DNA from: Cupriavidus basilensis OR16
GTDB lineage: Bacteria; Pseudomonadota; Gammaproteobacteria; Burkholderiales; Burkholderiaceae
Length of the DNA: 51,333 bases
Direction: 5' to 3'
NCBI RefSeq assembly: GCF_000243095.1
Contig: NZ_AHJE01000076.1
Span: 1-51,333, forward strand
Position 1 is the first letter of the stretch. Every line of letters begins with the position of its first letter. Under the pieces are notes generated by a model. That model saw nothing but the letters and a program-made list of their open reading frames with translations. It made no database searches and was not told the origin of the DNA. Shown one piece after another: positions 25,726 through 33,646 of the stretch. A program made the position numbers and the translations under genes.

Positions 25726-25886
25726 AACTTCAGCTGCAACTTCAGCTGCAACTTCAGCTTCAACTTCAGCTTCAACTTCAGCTTCAACGGCTTAACGTCA
25801 AGGGCAACTTCAACGGCAGTTTCACCCCCCCTGCGGGGCGGCGACCTACTTTCTTGTCTCGCCAAGAAAGTAGGCAAAGAAGTTAA
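25726..25886. repeat. Dispersed repeat, copy 1: five 12-bp units, 77-bp core and 11-bp hairpin
   Basis: Five 12-base units (AACTTCAGCTGC or AACTTCAGCTTC) at 25726-25785 lead into a 77-base core (25786-25862) that recurs at 51236 with three differences. The core holds a GC-rich hairpin (CCCCTGCGGGG region) and the left arm of a second, perfect 11-base-pair stem CCTACTTTCTT / AAGAAAGTAGG (25845-25855 and 25864-25874, eight-base loop). It fills the gap between rfaE2 and the ferritin-like gene together with C-rich and A-rich low-complexity sequence up to 26050. It resembles REP/MITE-like intergenic elements. No open frame in it looks real. Confidence 0.85.
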
Positions 25887-26050
25887 GCCATTGAATTTGA
25901 AGCCGATTTTGCAGTTTCAGTTGCCGCAACAACTAACAACAACCCACCAATCCCAAACTCCAACACCCCCCAAAAAACAAAACCCCATCATCCGATGGGG
26001 CCCGTCCCGCCGAAGGCGCCAAAACCCAGCCCCCCAGCAAAAATCCAGCT

Positions 26051-26917
26051 TTACGCCTGCGCCGGCTGCGCACCACCCGCCGCCGCCTGCAACTGCACAT
26101 TCAACTCCTTCCGATACCGGTTCAAATCCTGCACCGTCTCGAAAGTGCGCTCGAACAACAGCGACATGTTGTGCAGGATCCGCTCGATCACCTTCTTCTC
26201 CCAGCCTTCGTCGAAGCGGATCTGCTCGTCGAGCCAGTGCTCGAGCCAGTCCGGGTCCGGCAGGCGCGACTGAATGGTGTCGTTGGGGAACAACGCTTTG
26301 TTGACGTGCAGGTTGGTCGGGTGCAGCGGCTTTTCAGTGCGGCGGGCGGAGGCCATCAGCACGCCGATCTTGGCGAAGGCCGAGCGGGCGCTGTCGCCGA
26401 ACTGGTTCAGGTACTTCTTCATGTAGCGCAGGTAGGCGCCGCCGTGGCGGGCCTCGTCCTGCGACAGGGTACGGTAGATCTGCTTGATCACCGGCTCGGT
26501 GTGCCATTCGGCGGCACGGCGGTACCAGTGGTTGAGGCGGATCTCGCCGCAGAAATGCAGCATCAGGGTTTCCAGCGGCGGGGCCGGGTCGAACTCGAAG
26601 CGCACGGCGTGCAGCTCTTCTTCGGTCGGCACCAGGTCCGGGCGGAAGCGGCGCAGGTATTCCATCAACACCAGCGAATGCTTCTGCTCTTCAAAGAACC
26701 AGATGCTCATGAAGGCCGAAAAGTCGGAATCGTGGCGGTTGTCGCGCAGGAACATCTCGGTGGCGGGCAGGGCCGACCATTCCGTGATGGCATTCATGCG
26801 GATCGTCTTGGCCTGGTCGTCCGTGAGCAGGCTCGCGTCGAAGGAATCCCAGGGGATGTCCTTGTCCATGTGCCAACGTACCGCTTCCAGCGATTTGAAC
26901 AGTTCGGGGTAGAGCAT
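26051..26917 (-). CDS. Ferritin-like diiron protein of unknown substrate
   Basis: A 288-residue, mostly helical protein with two carboxylate-bridged iron motifs: Glu77-x-x-His80 (FEEQKH) and Glu155-x-x-His158 (DEARHGG). Upstream acidic residues (about Glu46 and Glu125) complete the expected ligand set. This arrangement is shared by acyl-ACP desaturases, ribonucleotide reductase R2 and related oxygenases, so an oxygen-dependent oxidation, possibly of an acyl or lipid substrate, is plausible but not proven. Neighbours do not define the pathway. No signal peptide is seen. A possible promoter lies upstream at 26943-26969. Confidence 0.82.
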   Translation of the reverse strand: MLYPELFKSLEAVRWHMDKDIPWDSFDASLLTDDQAKTIRMNAITEWSALPATEMFLRDNRHDSDFSAFMSIWFFEEQKHSLVLMEYLRRFRPDLVPTEEELHAVRFEFDPAPPLETLMLHFCGEIRLNHWYRRAAEWHTEPVIKQIYRTLSQDEARHGGAYLRYMKKYLNQFGDSARSAFAKIGVLMASARRTEKPLHPTNLHVNKALFPNDTIQSRLPDPDWLEHWLDEQIRFDEGWEKKVIERILHNMSLLFERTFETVQDLNRYRKELNVQLQAAAGGAQPAQA

Positions 26918-26942
26918 GGTAAGCCTTTGAAATTACGGGCAG

Positions 26943-26969
26943 ATTCTACCAGATGCGAATTATTCCCAA
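26943..26969 (-). promoter_or_regulatory. Possible sigma-70-type promoter of the ferritin-like gene
   Basis: On the minus strand TTGGGA (26969-26964) is followed after 15 bases by TAGAAT (26948-26943), about 25 bases before the ATG. The surrounding 60 bases are AT-rich for this genome. The spacer is short, so this is tentative. Confidence 0.35.
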
Positions 26970-27136
26970 TGCCCTTTTTAAGCGCAAAGGATGGGGATGT
27001 TTGCGGCTGAACCTGCTCGATGCCCAATTTATGGGCGAATACCGCGCCTTTCCCTTGTTTTGCTGGCGGGGAAAAGAGCCTTATGTGTTGCTCTGATCCG
27101 GGCCCGGCATTGCGGGAAGCCTGCCGTGCCATTCAT

Positions 27137-28378
27137 TCAGGCAGTCACACCGGCAGGTGGTTCGACATCAAGTGTAACCGTCCGCGCGGGCGTTGAGTCT
27201 GTGTCGTTGCCATGATCGGGCGGGATGATGTCATAGAGGAATGCCGCCAGCTCGTGCTGTTGCGCCAGGGCGTCTTTCTCGCCCAGGTTGATCAGGGCCT
27301 GGGTGAACTCGGGCTCGAACAGCAGGTAGCTGGCAAAGGCCGCGCCGCGCGCTTCGGTGCCGCCCAACGGCGTCAGCAGGGCGCGCACGGTGCGGGGCAG
27401 TTGCTGCACATGCTCCGCGGCAATGGACTCGATGGGCTCGCTGGGCGAGACCGTCATCACCTGCACCGGGCGCCAGCCTTCCTTGTCGTTGGCGATCTCC
27501 GGCATGCGCGAGAGCAGGCTGTTGATGTGCTGCAGCCGCTCCAGGTCCGCGGAAAGGCCGTCGAGGAAGATGCTGGCCAGGGCCTGGCCGCCCACCTGCG
27601 CCAGCGACGGATAGCCGCCGGCCGGCACGGTGTCGAACCAGCCAGGACGCTGGCGCGAGGCCGCGCCGATGGCCAGGATGCGCGAGGCGCCAAGGTGGAT
27701 GGCGGGCGACAAGGGTGACATCTGGCGCATGGTGCCGTCGCCGAACCACTCATGGTGCCCTTCCAGTTCCAGCGGCAGCGCGGGGAACAGGAAGGGGATG
27801 GAGGACGACGCCAGCAGGTGGTCCACGCCGATCCTGGCCTCCACGGCCAGCCGCTGGCTGCGGCGCCACGGATGGATGCGGCGGTGCGACTGGTAGAAGG
27901 TGACGTGGCGCCCGGTGGTGTACGACAGCGCCGTCACGGCAAAGGCCTGGAGGTCGCCGGCGTCCAGGCTGGCCTGCACCCGCTCGGAGTCGAACAGCTC
28001 GCTGAGCAGGCTGCCTAGCGGCGTGTTGTCGAACAGCGCCCGCGGCGCGCGCCGGGTGGCCCAGCCGAAGGCCAGTGCGGAGAGCCAACGCGCGCCGGAC
28101 ACACCCACGCCGACGATGCCGGTGCGGTAGACGTCCTCGGCGTGGATGCCGCTCCACAGCGCGGCCAGGCTATCGGCCGCGGCGCGGAAGTTCGCGGCAT
28201 GGATCGCCAGGCCGGCGCCGTTGATGGCGCCGGCCGACGTGCCGCAGATGATGTCAAAGGGAATACGGCCACGATCGCAGCCGTGCTGCGCGGCAATGCG
28301 CGCAAGGCCGCGCAGCACGCCGGCCTGGTAGGCGGCACGGGCGCCGCCGCCCATCATGATCAGCGCGGTGGTCTTCAC
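27137..28378 (-). CDS. Patatin-like phospholipase
   Basis: Serine lipid acyl hydrolase of the patatin family. The 413-residue protein begins with the oxyanion loop GGGARAAYQAG, followed by the nucleophile elbow GTSAG with Ser48 and the catalytic Asp214 in FGDGT. No signal peptide is present, so it probably acts in the cytoplasm or on the inner membrane. The C-terminal third (about 250-413) is a helical region shared with proteobacterial homologues. The phaM gene lies 60 bases upstream on the same strand, so a link to lipid or storage-granule turnover is possible but only suggested by position. Confidence 0.92.
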   Translation of the reverse strand: MKTTALIMMGGGARAAYQAGVLRGLARIAAQHGCDRGRIPFDIICGTSAGAINGAGLAIHAANFRAAADSLAALWSGIHAEDVYRTGIVGVGVSGARWLSALAFGWATRRAPRALFDNTPLGSLLSELFDSERVQASLDAGDLQAFAVTALSYTTGRHVTFYQSHRRIHPWRRSQRLAVEARIGVDHLLASSSIPFLFPALPLELEGHHEWFGDGTMRQMSPLSPAIHLGASRILAIGAASRQRPGWFDTVPAGGYPSLAQVGGQALASIFLDGLSADLERLQHINSLLSRMPEIANDKEGWRPVQVMTVSPSEPIESIAAEHVQQLPRTVRALLTPLGGTEARGAAFASYLLFEPEFTQALINLGEKDALAQQHELAAFLYDIIPPDHGNDTDSTPARTVTLDVEPPAGVTA

Positions 28379-28438
28379 TGCAGGCGTTGGCTCCGAAGAG
28401 GGATCATGGGGATTGCGTGGCTGGGGTGCGGCTCAGGC

Positions 28439-29338
28439 TCAGGACGGCTCGCCGGAAGTATCGGCCACGCCATCGGGGTTGCCTTGCGGCTCGGCGGGCT
28501 TGGCCGCCGCGGATTTCTTGCCGGCCGGGCGTGTGGCCTTGGGCGCAGGTTTGGTGGCCGGCTTGGCGGCCGGTTTAGCCGCAGCCTTGGTGCCGGCAGC
28601 CTTGCTGGCCGGCTTGTGGGCCGGCCTGGCCTTGCTGGCAGGCGCCTTGCCTTGCGGCTTGGCGGCAGGCGCGGGAGCGGCTTCGGGCGTGGCCGCGCCA
28701 GGCATGCCTGGCATGCCAAAGGCGCCCAGGTTGCCGAGATTTCCAAACGGCGACATGCTGGCCGTGGCGGCGCTGCTGGCGATCTGGTTGAACTGTTGCT
28801 GCAGCACATCCCACCACAGGTTGGCGTCCGGCGGGGTGGCGCCGTCCTGGCCGCCCTCCTGGCCGGACGCGGAGGCAGGCTCTTGCGCCCGGCTACTTTC
28901 GGGCGCGTCGGGGCCGTTGTCTTCCTCGTCCTCGTTTTCCTCGACCGTGGGCTCGGGCCACACGCGCTTGGCCGCCGGGGGCTCGGCGGGTTGCTGGTAG
29001 GGTGCCGCGCTGGGCGAGTTGGCCGCGCGCGCCACGTTCTCCATCGCGTTTTGCATCGCCTCCGGCGAGAGCGCGGTGCCGATGGTCTGCAGCGCCACCA
29101 GGGTGGCGCGCTGCACTTCCAGGCCCTGGATGGTGGTGCGCAGCAGGTTGGTGTTGAGCTGCAGCCAGCCTTCCACGGCCTTGAGATCGTGGATGCGCTT
29201 GTCGACGTCCTCCAGGTTCATCGGCGGGGTCATGGCCTGCAGGCCAGGCATCAGCCCGCCCGGCATGCCGGCGGCGCTGCCCCACATCTTGCGGAGGAAC
29301 TCGAAGCCGTTGGTGAAATCTGGAATCTGGCCGAACAT
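28439..29338 (-). CDS. phaM: PHA-granule protein PhaM
   Basis: PhaM binds and activates PHB synthase PhaC and links storage granules to the nucleoid, as shown for Ralstonia eutropha. The 299-residue product starts MFGQIPDFTNGFEFLRKMWG, matching that family, and has a conserved N-terminal half (LKAVEGWLQLNTNLLRTTIQ, about residues 52-71) that mediates granule contact. After an acidic linker near residue 135, the C-terminal 75 residues are Ala/Lys/Pro-rich (AAKPAAKPATKPAPK), resembling histone H1-like tails that bind DNA. The same strand holds the enoyl-CoA hydratase upstream and the patatin downstream. Confidence 0.92.
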   Translation of the reverse strand: MFGQIPDFTNGFEFLRKMWGSAAGMPGGLMPGLQAMTPPMNLEDVDKRIHDLKAVEGWLQLNTNLLRTTIQGLEVQRATLVALQTIGTALSPEAMQNAMENVARAANSPSAAPYQQPAEPPAAKRVWPEPTVEENEDEEDNGPDAPESSRAQEPASASGQEGGQDGATPPDANLWWDVLQQQFNQIASSAATASMSPFGNLGNLGAFGMPGMPGAATPEAAPAPAAKPQGKAPASKARPAHKPASKAAGTKAAAKPAAKPATKPAPKATRPAGKKSAAAKPAEPQGNPDGVADTSGEPS

Positions 29339-29406
29339 GGTCTCGCCTCCGGGGTCGGCAGCCGGCGGCGCCGGCTGCGGAACTGCATTGATCGGAACTA
29401 CATGCG

Positions 29407-30285
29407 TTACTCGAACTGCGGCGGCCGCTTTTGCCGCAGGCTGGCTACGCCTTCCTGCACATCGGGGCCGGCAAAGCCCATGAATTCCAGTGCCAGCGAG
29501 GCATCGAACGCCGGGCCCGCCATGCGCAGCCAGTTATTCAGCGCGTACTTGGTCCAGCGGATCGCCGTCTGCGACCCGGCGGCCAGCCGGCGCGCCACAT
29601 CGAAGGCGCGCTCGACCAGTTCATCCTCGTCCACGGTCAGCGACACCAGCCCGATGCGCTCGGCCTCTTCGCCGCTCACCGACTCGCACAGCATCAGATA
29701 GTACTTGGCCTTGGCCATCCCGCACAGCAGGGGCCACACGATTGCGGCATGGTCGCCCGCCGCCACACCCAGGCGCGTATGGCCGTCGACAATGCGCGCG
29801 GTCCTGGCCGCGATCGAGATGTCGGCCAGCAGGCCAGCCACCAGCCCGGCGCCGACCGCCGGGCCGTGCATGGCCGACACGATCGGCTTGTCGCAATTGA
29901 TCACGTTGTAGACGAGGTCTCGCGCCTCGTGCCACACGCGGGTGCGGGTGGCAAAGTCGTTGGCCATGTCTTCGACCAGGGACAGGTCGCCACCTGCCGA
30001 GAAGCCCTTGCCTTCGCCGCGGATCAGCGCCACGCGCACCTCCGGATCGGCCGACACATCGCGCCAGATCTCCGCCAGCTCGCGGTGCATATTGGCGTCG
30101 GCGGTGGCCAGCTTGCGGTTGGCGGACTGTTGCGCGCCCATCACGATCTCGAGGATGGGGCCGTGCCGGCGCAGGGTGAGCGCCTGGTAGCGGTCGTAGC
30201 GTGGCGACAACGGCGCGTTGCCCGCGGGGGACTCGGCACTGGGGGCGGAAGACGGCGGGGGCGCTTGCGGAGGGATTGCGGTCAT
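29407..30285 (-). CDS. Enoyl-CoA hydratase/isomerase family protein
   Basis: Crotonase-fold enzyme acting on acyl-CoA thioesters. The 292-residue protein has the oxyanion-hole region GKGFSAGGDLSL and the second conserved loop HGPAVGAGLVAGLLADISIA. A Pro/Ser-rich leader of about 25 residues precedes the domain. The start at 30285 fits the homologous region; no clear ribosome-binding site is visible. Whether it hydrates, isomerises or cleaves cannot be read from sequence. A palindromic operator and a TATAAT box lie about 110-130 bases upstream, so it seems to have its own regulated promoter. Confidence 0.88.
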   Translation of the reverse strand: MTAIPPQAPPPSSAPSAESPAGNAPLSPRYDRYQALTLRRHGPILEIVMGAQQSANRKLATADANMHRELAEIWRDVSADPEVRVALIRGEGKGFSAGGDLSLVEDMANDFATRTRVWHEARDLVYNVINCDKPIVSAMHGPAVGAGLVAGLLADISIAARTARIVDGHTRLGVAAGDHAAIVWPLLCGMAKAKYYLMLCESVSGEEAERIGLVSLTVDEDELVERAFDVARRLAAGSQTAIRWTKYALNNWLRMAGPAFDASLALEFMGFAGPDVQEGVASLRQKRPPQFE

Positions 30286-30392
30286 GGGGCAGCGATGGCC
30301 GTGGCCATTCCTTGGTGACGCGTGGGGGCCGGACCGCGAGAAACGGCCTGGGACGCCGCCGGTGGCTGCCTGGCGCAGTCGGCGGCAATTAG

Positions 30393-30417
30393 CCAACCGT
30401 TCGGTTGGTCAATTATA
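30393..30417 (-). promoter_or_regulatory. TetR-type operator next to a -10 box, upstream of the enoyl-CoA hydratase
   Basis: CCAACCG-TT-CGGTTGG (30393-30408) is a perfect inverted repeat with 7-base arms. On the minus strand TATAAT lies immediately upstream (30417-30412), so a bound repressor would cover the transcription start. Palindromes of this CNAACCG..CGGTTNG form are common targets of TetR-family repressors of acyl-CoA metabolism. No tetR gene is in the window. The -35 region is poor. Confidence 0.6.
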
Positions 30418-30477
30418 AGCACTCCCATCGCCGCGCGGCCAGCGGCAAGCGCATGGCCCGCGGGTTCCAGCTCAGGC

Positions 30478-31461
30478 TCAGTTCTTTGCGGACACCAGCT
30501 GGTCGATCGCGCCGAACACCGAGCGGCTCTGCGCGTCGAACATCTCGATCTTGACGGCGTCGCCGAACTTCATGAAGCCGGTGACCGGCTGGCCGCCGTC
30601 GATGATCTCCAGCATGCGCTTCTCGGCGATGCAGCAGTAGCCCTTGCTGCGGTCGACATTGGAGATGGTGCCCGAGCCGACAATGCTACCTGCACGCACA
30701 TTGCGCGTCTTGCAGATATGCGCGATGAGCTGGCCGAAATCGAACACCATGTCGGTGCCGCAGTCGGGCGCGCCCACCTTCTTGCTGTTCCAGTGGACGG
30801 TCATGGGCAGGTGCACGCGGCGCTCGCGCCAGGCCTCGCCCAGTTCGTCGGGCGTGACCGCCACTGGCGAGAAGGCGGTAGCCGGCTTGCTCTGGAAGAA
30901 GCCGAAGCCCTTGCCCAGCTCGGCGGGGATCAGGTTGCGCAGAGACACATCGTTGGCCAGCATGATCAGCCGGATGGCGTCGGCAGCCTGCTCGGGCTTG
31001 GCACCCATCTTCACGTCGCCGGTAATGACGGCGATCTCGGCCTCGAAGTCGATGCCGAAGGCTTCGCTGGCGCACACGATATCGTCATGCGGGCCGATCA
31101 TGTCGTCGGAGCCGCCCTGGTACATCAGGGGGTCGGTCCAGAACTCCGGCGGCATCTCGGCGCCACGCGCGCGGCGCACCAGCTCCACGTGGTTCACGTA
31201 GGCCGAGCCGTCGGCCCACTGGTAGGCGCGCGGCAACGGGGCCATGCATGCCTTGGGGTCGAAGGCGAAGGGATGGCGCGCGCGTCCCGCGTTCAAGGCG
31301 TCGTAGACGTCCTGCAACTGCGGCGCGTAGAAGTTCCAGTCGTCCAGTACGGTCTGGAGCTTGCCGGCGACATCGTTGACGAAATGGGCGGTCTTCAGGT
31401 CGCGCGAGACGACCACGAGCTGGCCGTCGCGCGAGCCGTCCTTGAGGGTGGCGAGTTTCAT
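30478..31461 (-). CDS. Fumarylacetoacetate hydrolase family protein
   Basis: Metal-dependent C-C bond hydrolase or related enzyme of the FAH family, active in aromatic and keto-acid breakdown. The 327-residue protein has the family core IDFEAEIAVITGDV (metal-ligand glutamates), LANDVSLRNLIPAELGKGFG and GTISNVDRSKGYCCIAEKR. The size and N-terminal domain resemble true fumarylacetoacetases of proteobacteria, which would place it in tyrosine/homogentisate breakdown, but hydroxylase or dioxygenase partners are not adjacent. It follows a Bug receptor gene by 64 bases on the same strand and may share its IclR-controlled promoter. Confidence 0.9.
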   Translation of the reverse strand: MKLATLKDGSRDGQLVVVSRDLKTAHFVNDVAGKLQTVLDDWNFYAPQLQDVYDALNAGRARHPFAFDPKACMAPLPRAYQWADGSAYVNHVELVRRARGAEMPPEFWTDPLMYQGGSDDMIGPHDDIVCASEAFGIDFEAEIAVITGDVKMGAKPEQAADAIRLIMLANDVSLRNLIPAELGKGFGFFQSKPATAFSPVAVTPDELGEAWRERRVHLPMTVHWNSKKVGAPDCGTDMVFDFGQLIAHICKTRNVRAGSIVGSGTISNVDRSKGYCCIAEKRMLEIIDGGQPVTGFMKFGDAVKIEMFDAQSRSVFGAIDQLVSAKN

Positions 31462-31478
31462 GTATGCAATACGTTAAA

Positions 31479-31523
31479 AAAGCAGGGAAAGCAGGGAAAG
31501 CAGGTAAAGCAGAAAAAGCAGCC
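31479..31523. repeat. 9-bp tandem repeat between the Bug and FAH genes
   Basis: Five units of the pattern AAAGCAGGG, the last three degenerate, fill most of the 64-base spacer between the two genes. Low-complexity sequence of this sort in an operon spacer can vary in length between strains and change spacing ahead of the downstream gene. Confidence 0.8.
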
Positions 31524-31525
31524 CG

Positions 31526-32548
31526 CTAGTCTACCGTGCTGCCCTTGGCCTTGATCAGCTTGCCCCAGCGCTCGGCTTCGGCATGCGCGTACTGCGCGAA
31601 CTCCTCGGGGGTGCTGGAGACCGGCTCCACGCCGATGCCTTCGAAGCGCTTCTGCACGTCGGCGCTCTTGAGCGCCTTCACCAGTTCGGCATTCAGTCGG
31701 GCCACCACCGGCTTGGGGGTGCCGGCCGGCACCACCACGCCTTGCCAGGCATAGGCTTCGAAGCCGGGCACGCCGGCTTCGGCCACCGTTGGCACTGCCG
31801 GCAGGGCTGTCAGGCGCTTGGGCGTGGCCACGCCCAGCGCGCGCACCTTGCCAGCCACCACGTTCTGCTGGCCGGAGGCCAGGTCAAGGAACATCAGCTC
31901 GACCTGGCCGGCAAGCAGGTCCTGCACCGCCGGCGCGGCGCCCTTGTAGGGCACGTGGGTCATCCTGGTCTTGGTCTGGTCCATGAACAGCTCCATGGCC
32001 AGGTGGTGCGGGCTGCCCGCGCCGGGCGAGGCGAAATTCACCTTGCCGGGGTTCTTCTGCACGTACTCGATGGCTTCCTTGAGCGTGCGCGCGGGGAAGT
32101 TCGGCGTCGCCACCAGGATCAGCGGAAAGCGCGCCACCATCCCCACATGCACGAAATCCTTGTCGGCGTTGTAGGGCAGCTTCTTGTACAGCGACGGATT
32201 GGCCGCCAGGGTGGCGGTGTCGGCGGTCAGCAGCGTGTAGCCGTCGGGCTTGCTGTGCGCCACCGCGTCGGCACCGACAATGGTGGCCGCGCCCGGGCGG
32301 TTGTCGATCACCACCTGCTGGCCCAGTGCCGGCGTGATGGCCTGGCCCAGCGTGCGCGCCACCACGTCGGTGCCGCCGCCGGCCGGGTAGGGCACTACCC
32401 AGCGTATCGGCTGGGCGGGCCAACTGTCGGCGGCGCGGGCGGGCTGGACCGCGGCGGCGCCCAGCGTCAGCGCGGCCAGCAGCGGCGCGGCCCAGGCGCG
32501 CCATGCTGGCAGGGCAGGGCGTTGGCCGAAGGGGAAAAGGCGGATCAT
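31526..32548 (-). CDS. Bug-family (TctC) extracytoplasmic solute receptor
   Basis: Periplasmic binding protein of the tripartite tricarboxylate receptor type, a family greatly expanded in Burkholderiales and mostly of unknown ligand. The 340-residue product has a cleavable signal peptide ending near ARA-ADSWPAQP, followed by the hallmarks IRWVVPYPAGGGTDVVART and FASPGAGSPHHLAMELF. The start at 32548 has AGGAG six bases upstream. No TctA/TctB membrane genes are nearby, as is usual for orphan Bug proteins. The divergent iclR and the downstream FAH gene suggest an aromatic or dicarboxylic ligand. Confidence 0.93.
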   Translation of the reverse strand: MIRLFPFGQRPALPAWRAWAAPLLAALTLGAAAVQPARAADSWPAQPIRWVVPYPAGGGTDVVARTLGQAITPALGQQVVIDNRPGAATIVGADAVAHSKPDGYTLLTADTATLAANPSLYKKLPYNADKDFVHVGMVARFPLILVATPNFPARTLKEAIEYVQKNPGKVNFASPGAGSPHHLAMELFMDQTKTRMTHVPYKGAAPAVQDLLAGQVELMFLDLASGQQNVVAGKVRALGVATPKRLTALPAVPTVAEAGVPGFEAYAWQGVVVPAGTPKPVVARLNAELVKALKSADVQKRFEGIGVEPVSSTPEEFAQYAHAEAERWGKLIKAKGSTVD

Positions 32549-32694
32549 CTTCGTCTCCTGTAGAAAGCGGCCGCGCCGCGCCATCTGGATGGGATGGCGG
32601 CATGCCCGCGCCGGTATTGGCCGGTGCCGAAGAGATCGATTCACCCGGACCTGTATTTGTGCGCCCAAAGTCTACCGACGGTTTAAAAATTGGT

Positions 32695-32704
32695 AAATCG
32701 ATTT
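32695..32704. promoter_or_regulatory. Palindrome in the iclR / Bug divergent promoter region
   Basis: AAATCGATTT is a perfect 10-base palindrome within the AT-rich stretch 32681-32722, between the divergent Bug and iclR genes. Short AT-rich inverted repeats of this type are typical IclR-family sites, so autoregulation and control of the Bug-FAH genes is plausible. Confidence 0.4.
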
Positions 32705-32809
32705 CGCTATAGTAAATTTATGTCCCAGCCGGCGTGATCGGCGCCGCCGCGCGCAAGCGCAGGTGTGATACATGGGTTACTTTCTCAATTTACTGCCACC
32801 CGTTGCCGC

Positions 32810-33646
32810 ATGACCGAACTCGAAGAAGACGATTCCAAGCTGCGTTCCGGCATCCAGTCGATCGAGGTTGGCTTCAAGCTGCTGCAGGCGCTTGCCGCAT
32901 CGCCGCGCGCCATGATGCTGCGCGACCTCGCCGCCGCCGCCGACATGAACCCGGCCAAGGCGCACCGCTACCTTGTCAGCTTCCAGCGGCTCGGCGTGGT
33001 GGTGCAGGACCCGGTTGGCGGGCGCTACGACCTCGGGCCTTTCGCGCTGCAACTGGGCCTCGCCGGCCTGAACCGGCTCGATCCGGTCAAGAAGGCCCGC
33101 CCGATCCTGTCGCAATTGCGCGACGAGATGGACCAGACCATCGGCATCGCGGTCTGGGGCAACCACGGCCCGACCATTGTGCATTGGGAGGAATCCAGCC
33201 ATCCGGTCACGGTCAGCTTGCGCCTGGGCGACGTGATGCCCATGCTCAACTCCGCCACCGGCCGGCTGTACGGCGCCTATCTGCCGAAACAACAAACGCG
33301 GCCGCTGGTCGAACGGGAACTGGCGGAGCGCGGCCATGACGATATTCCGGACCTGCCGCGCTCGCTGGCCGACTATGACGTGGTCTGCGAAGACGTGCGC
33401 GCCCACGGCGCGGCGCGCGTCAAAGGTGGCGTGCTGCCGGGCATCAATGCGTTCTCGATGCCGGTCTTCGACGCCAACGGCCACGTGGCAATGGCCCTGA
33501 TCGTGCTGGGCGCGCAGAGCGTATTCGATGCAGAATGGGGCGGTGCGGTCGACCGTCATGTACGCGATATTGCCCGGCAGATTTCTTCGGAGCTTGGTTA
33601 TCTTGATGGCAGCCCGACGAGCGGGCCGAACGGCCCTTCCCCGTAA
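32810..33646 (+). CDS. IclR-family transcriptional regulator
   Basis: Regulator with an N-terminal winged helix-turn-helix (about residues 15-75, LRDLAAAADMNPAKAHRYLV) and a C-terminal IclR effector domain (about 90-265; GVLPGINAFSMPVFDANGHV is characteristic). ATG 32810 is preferred; an in-frame GTG at 32765 would add 15 unrelated residues. It is divergent from the Bug receptor and FAH genes, which are its likely targets. The 3' end overlaps the probable start of the damaged DUF3108 gene by 41 bases. Confidence 0.93.
   Translation: MTELEEDDSKLRSGIQSIEVGFKLLQALAASPRAMMLRDLAAAADMNPAKAHRYLVSFQRLGVVVQDPVGGRYDLGPFALQLGLAGLNRLDPVKKARPILSQLRDEMDQTIGIAVWGNHGPTIVHWEESSHPVTVSLRLGDVMPMLNSATGRLYGAYLPKQQTRPLVERELAERGHDDIPDLPRSLADYDVVCEDVRAHGAARVKGGVLPGINAFSMPVFDANGHVAMALIVLGAQSVFDAEWGGAVDRHVRDIARQISSELGYLDGSPTSGPNGPSP

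Noticed and set aside
25656..25877. N-terminal extension of rfaE2 with Lys-Leu repeats
   Set aside because: It is the translation of the 12-bp tandem repeat and the dispersed element; the enzyme domain begins at 25655.
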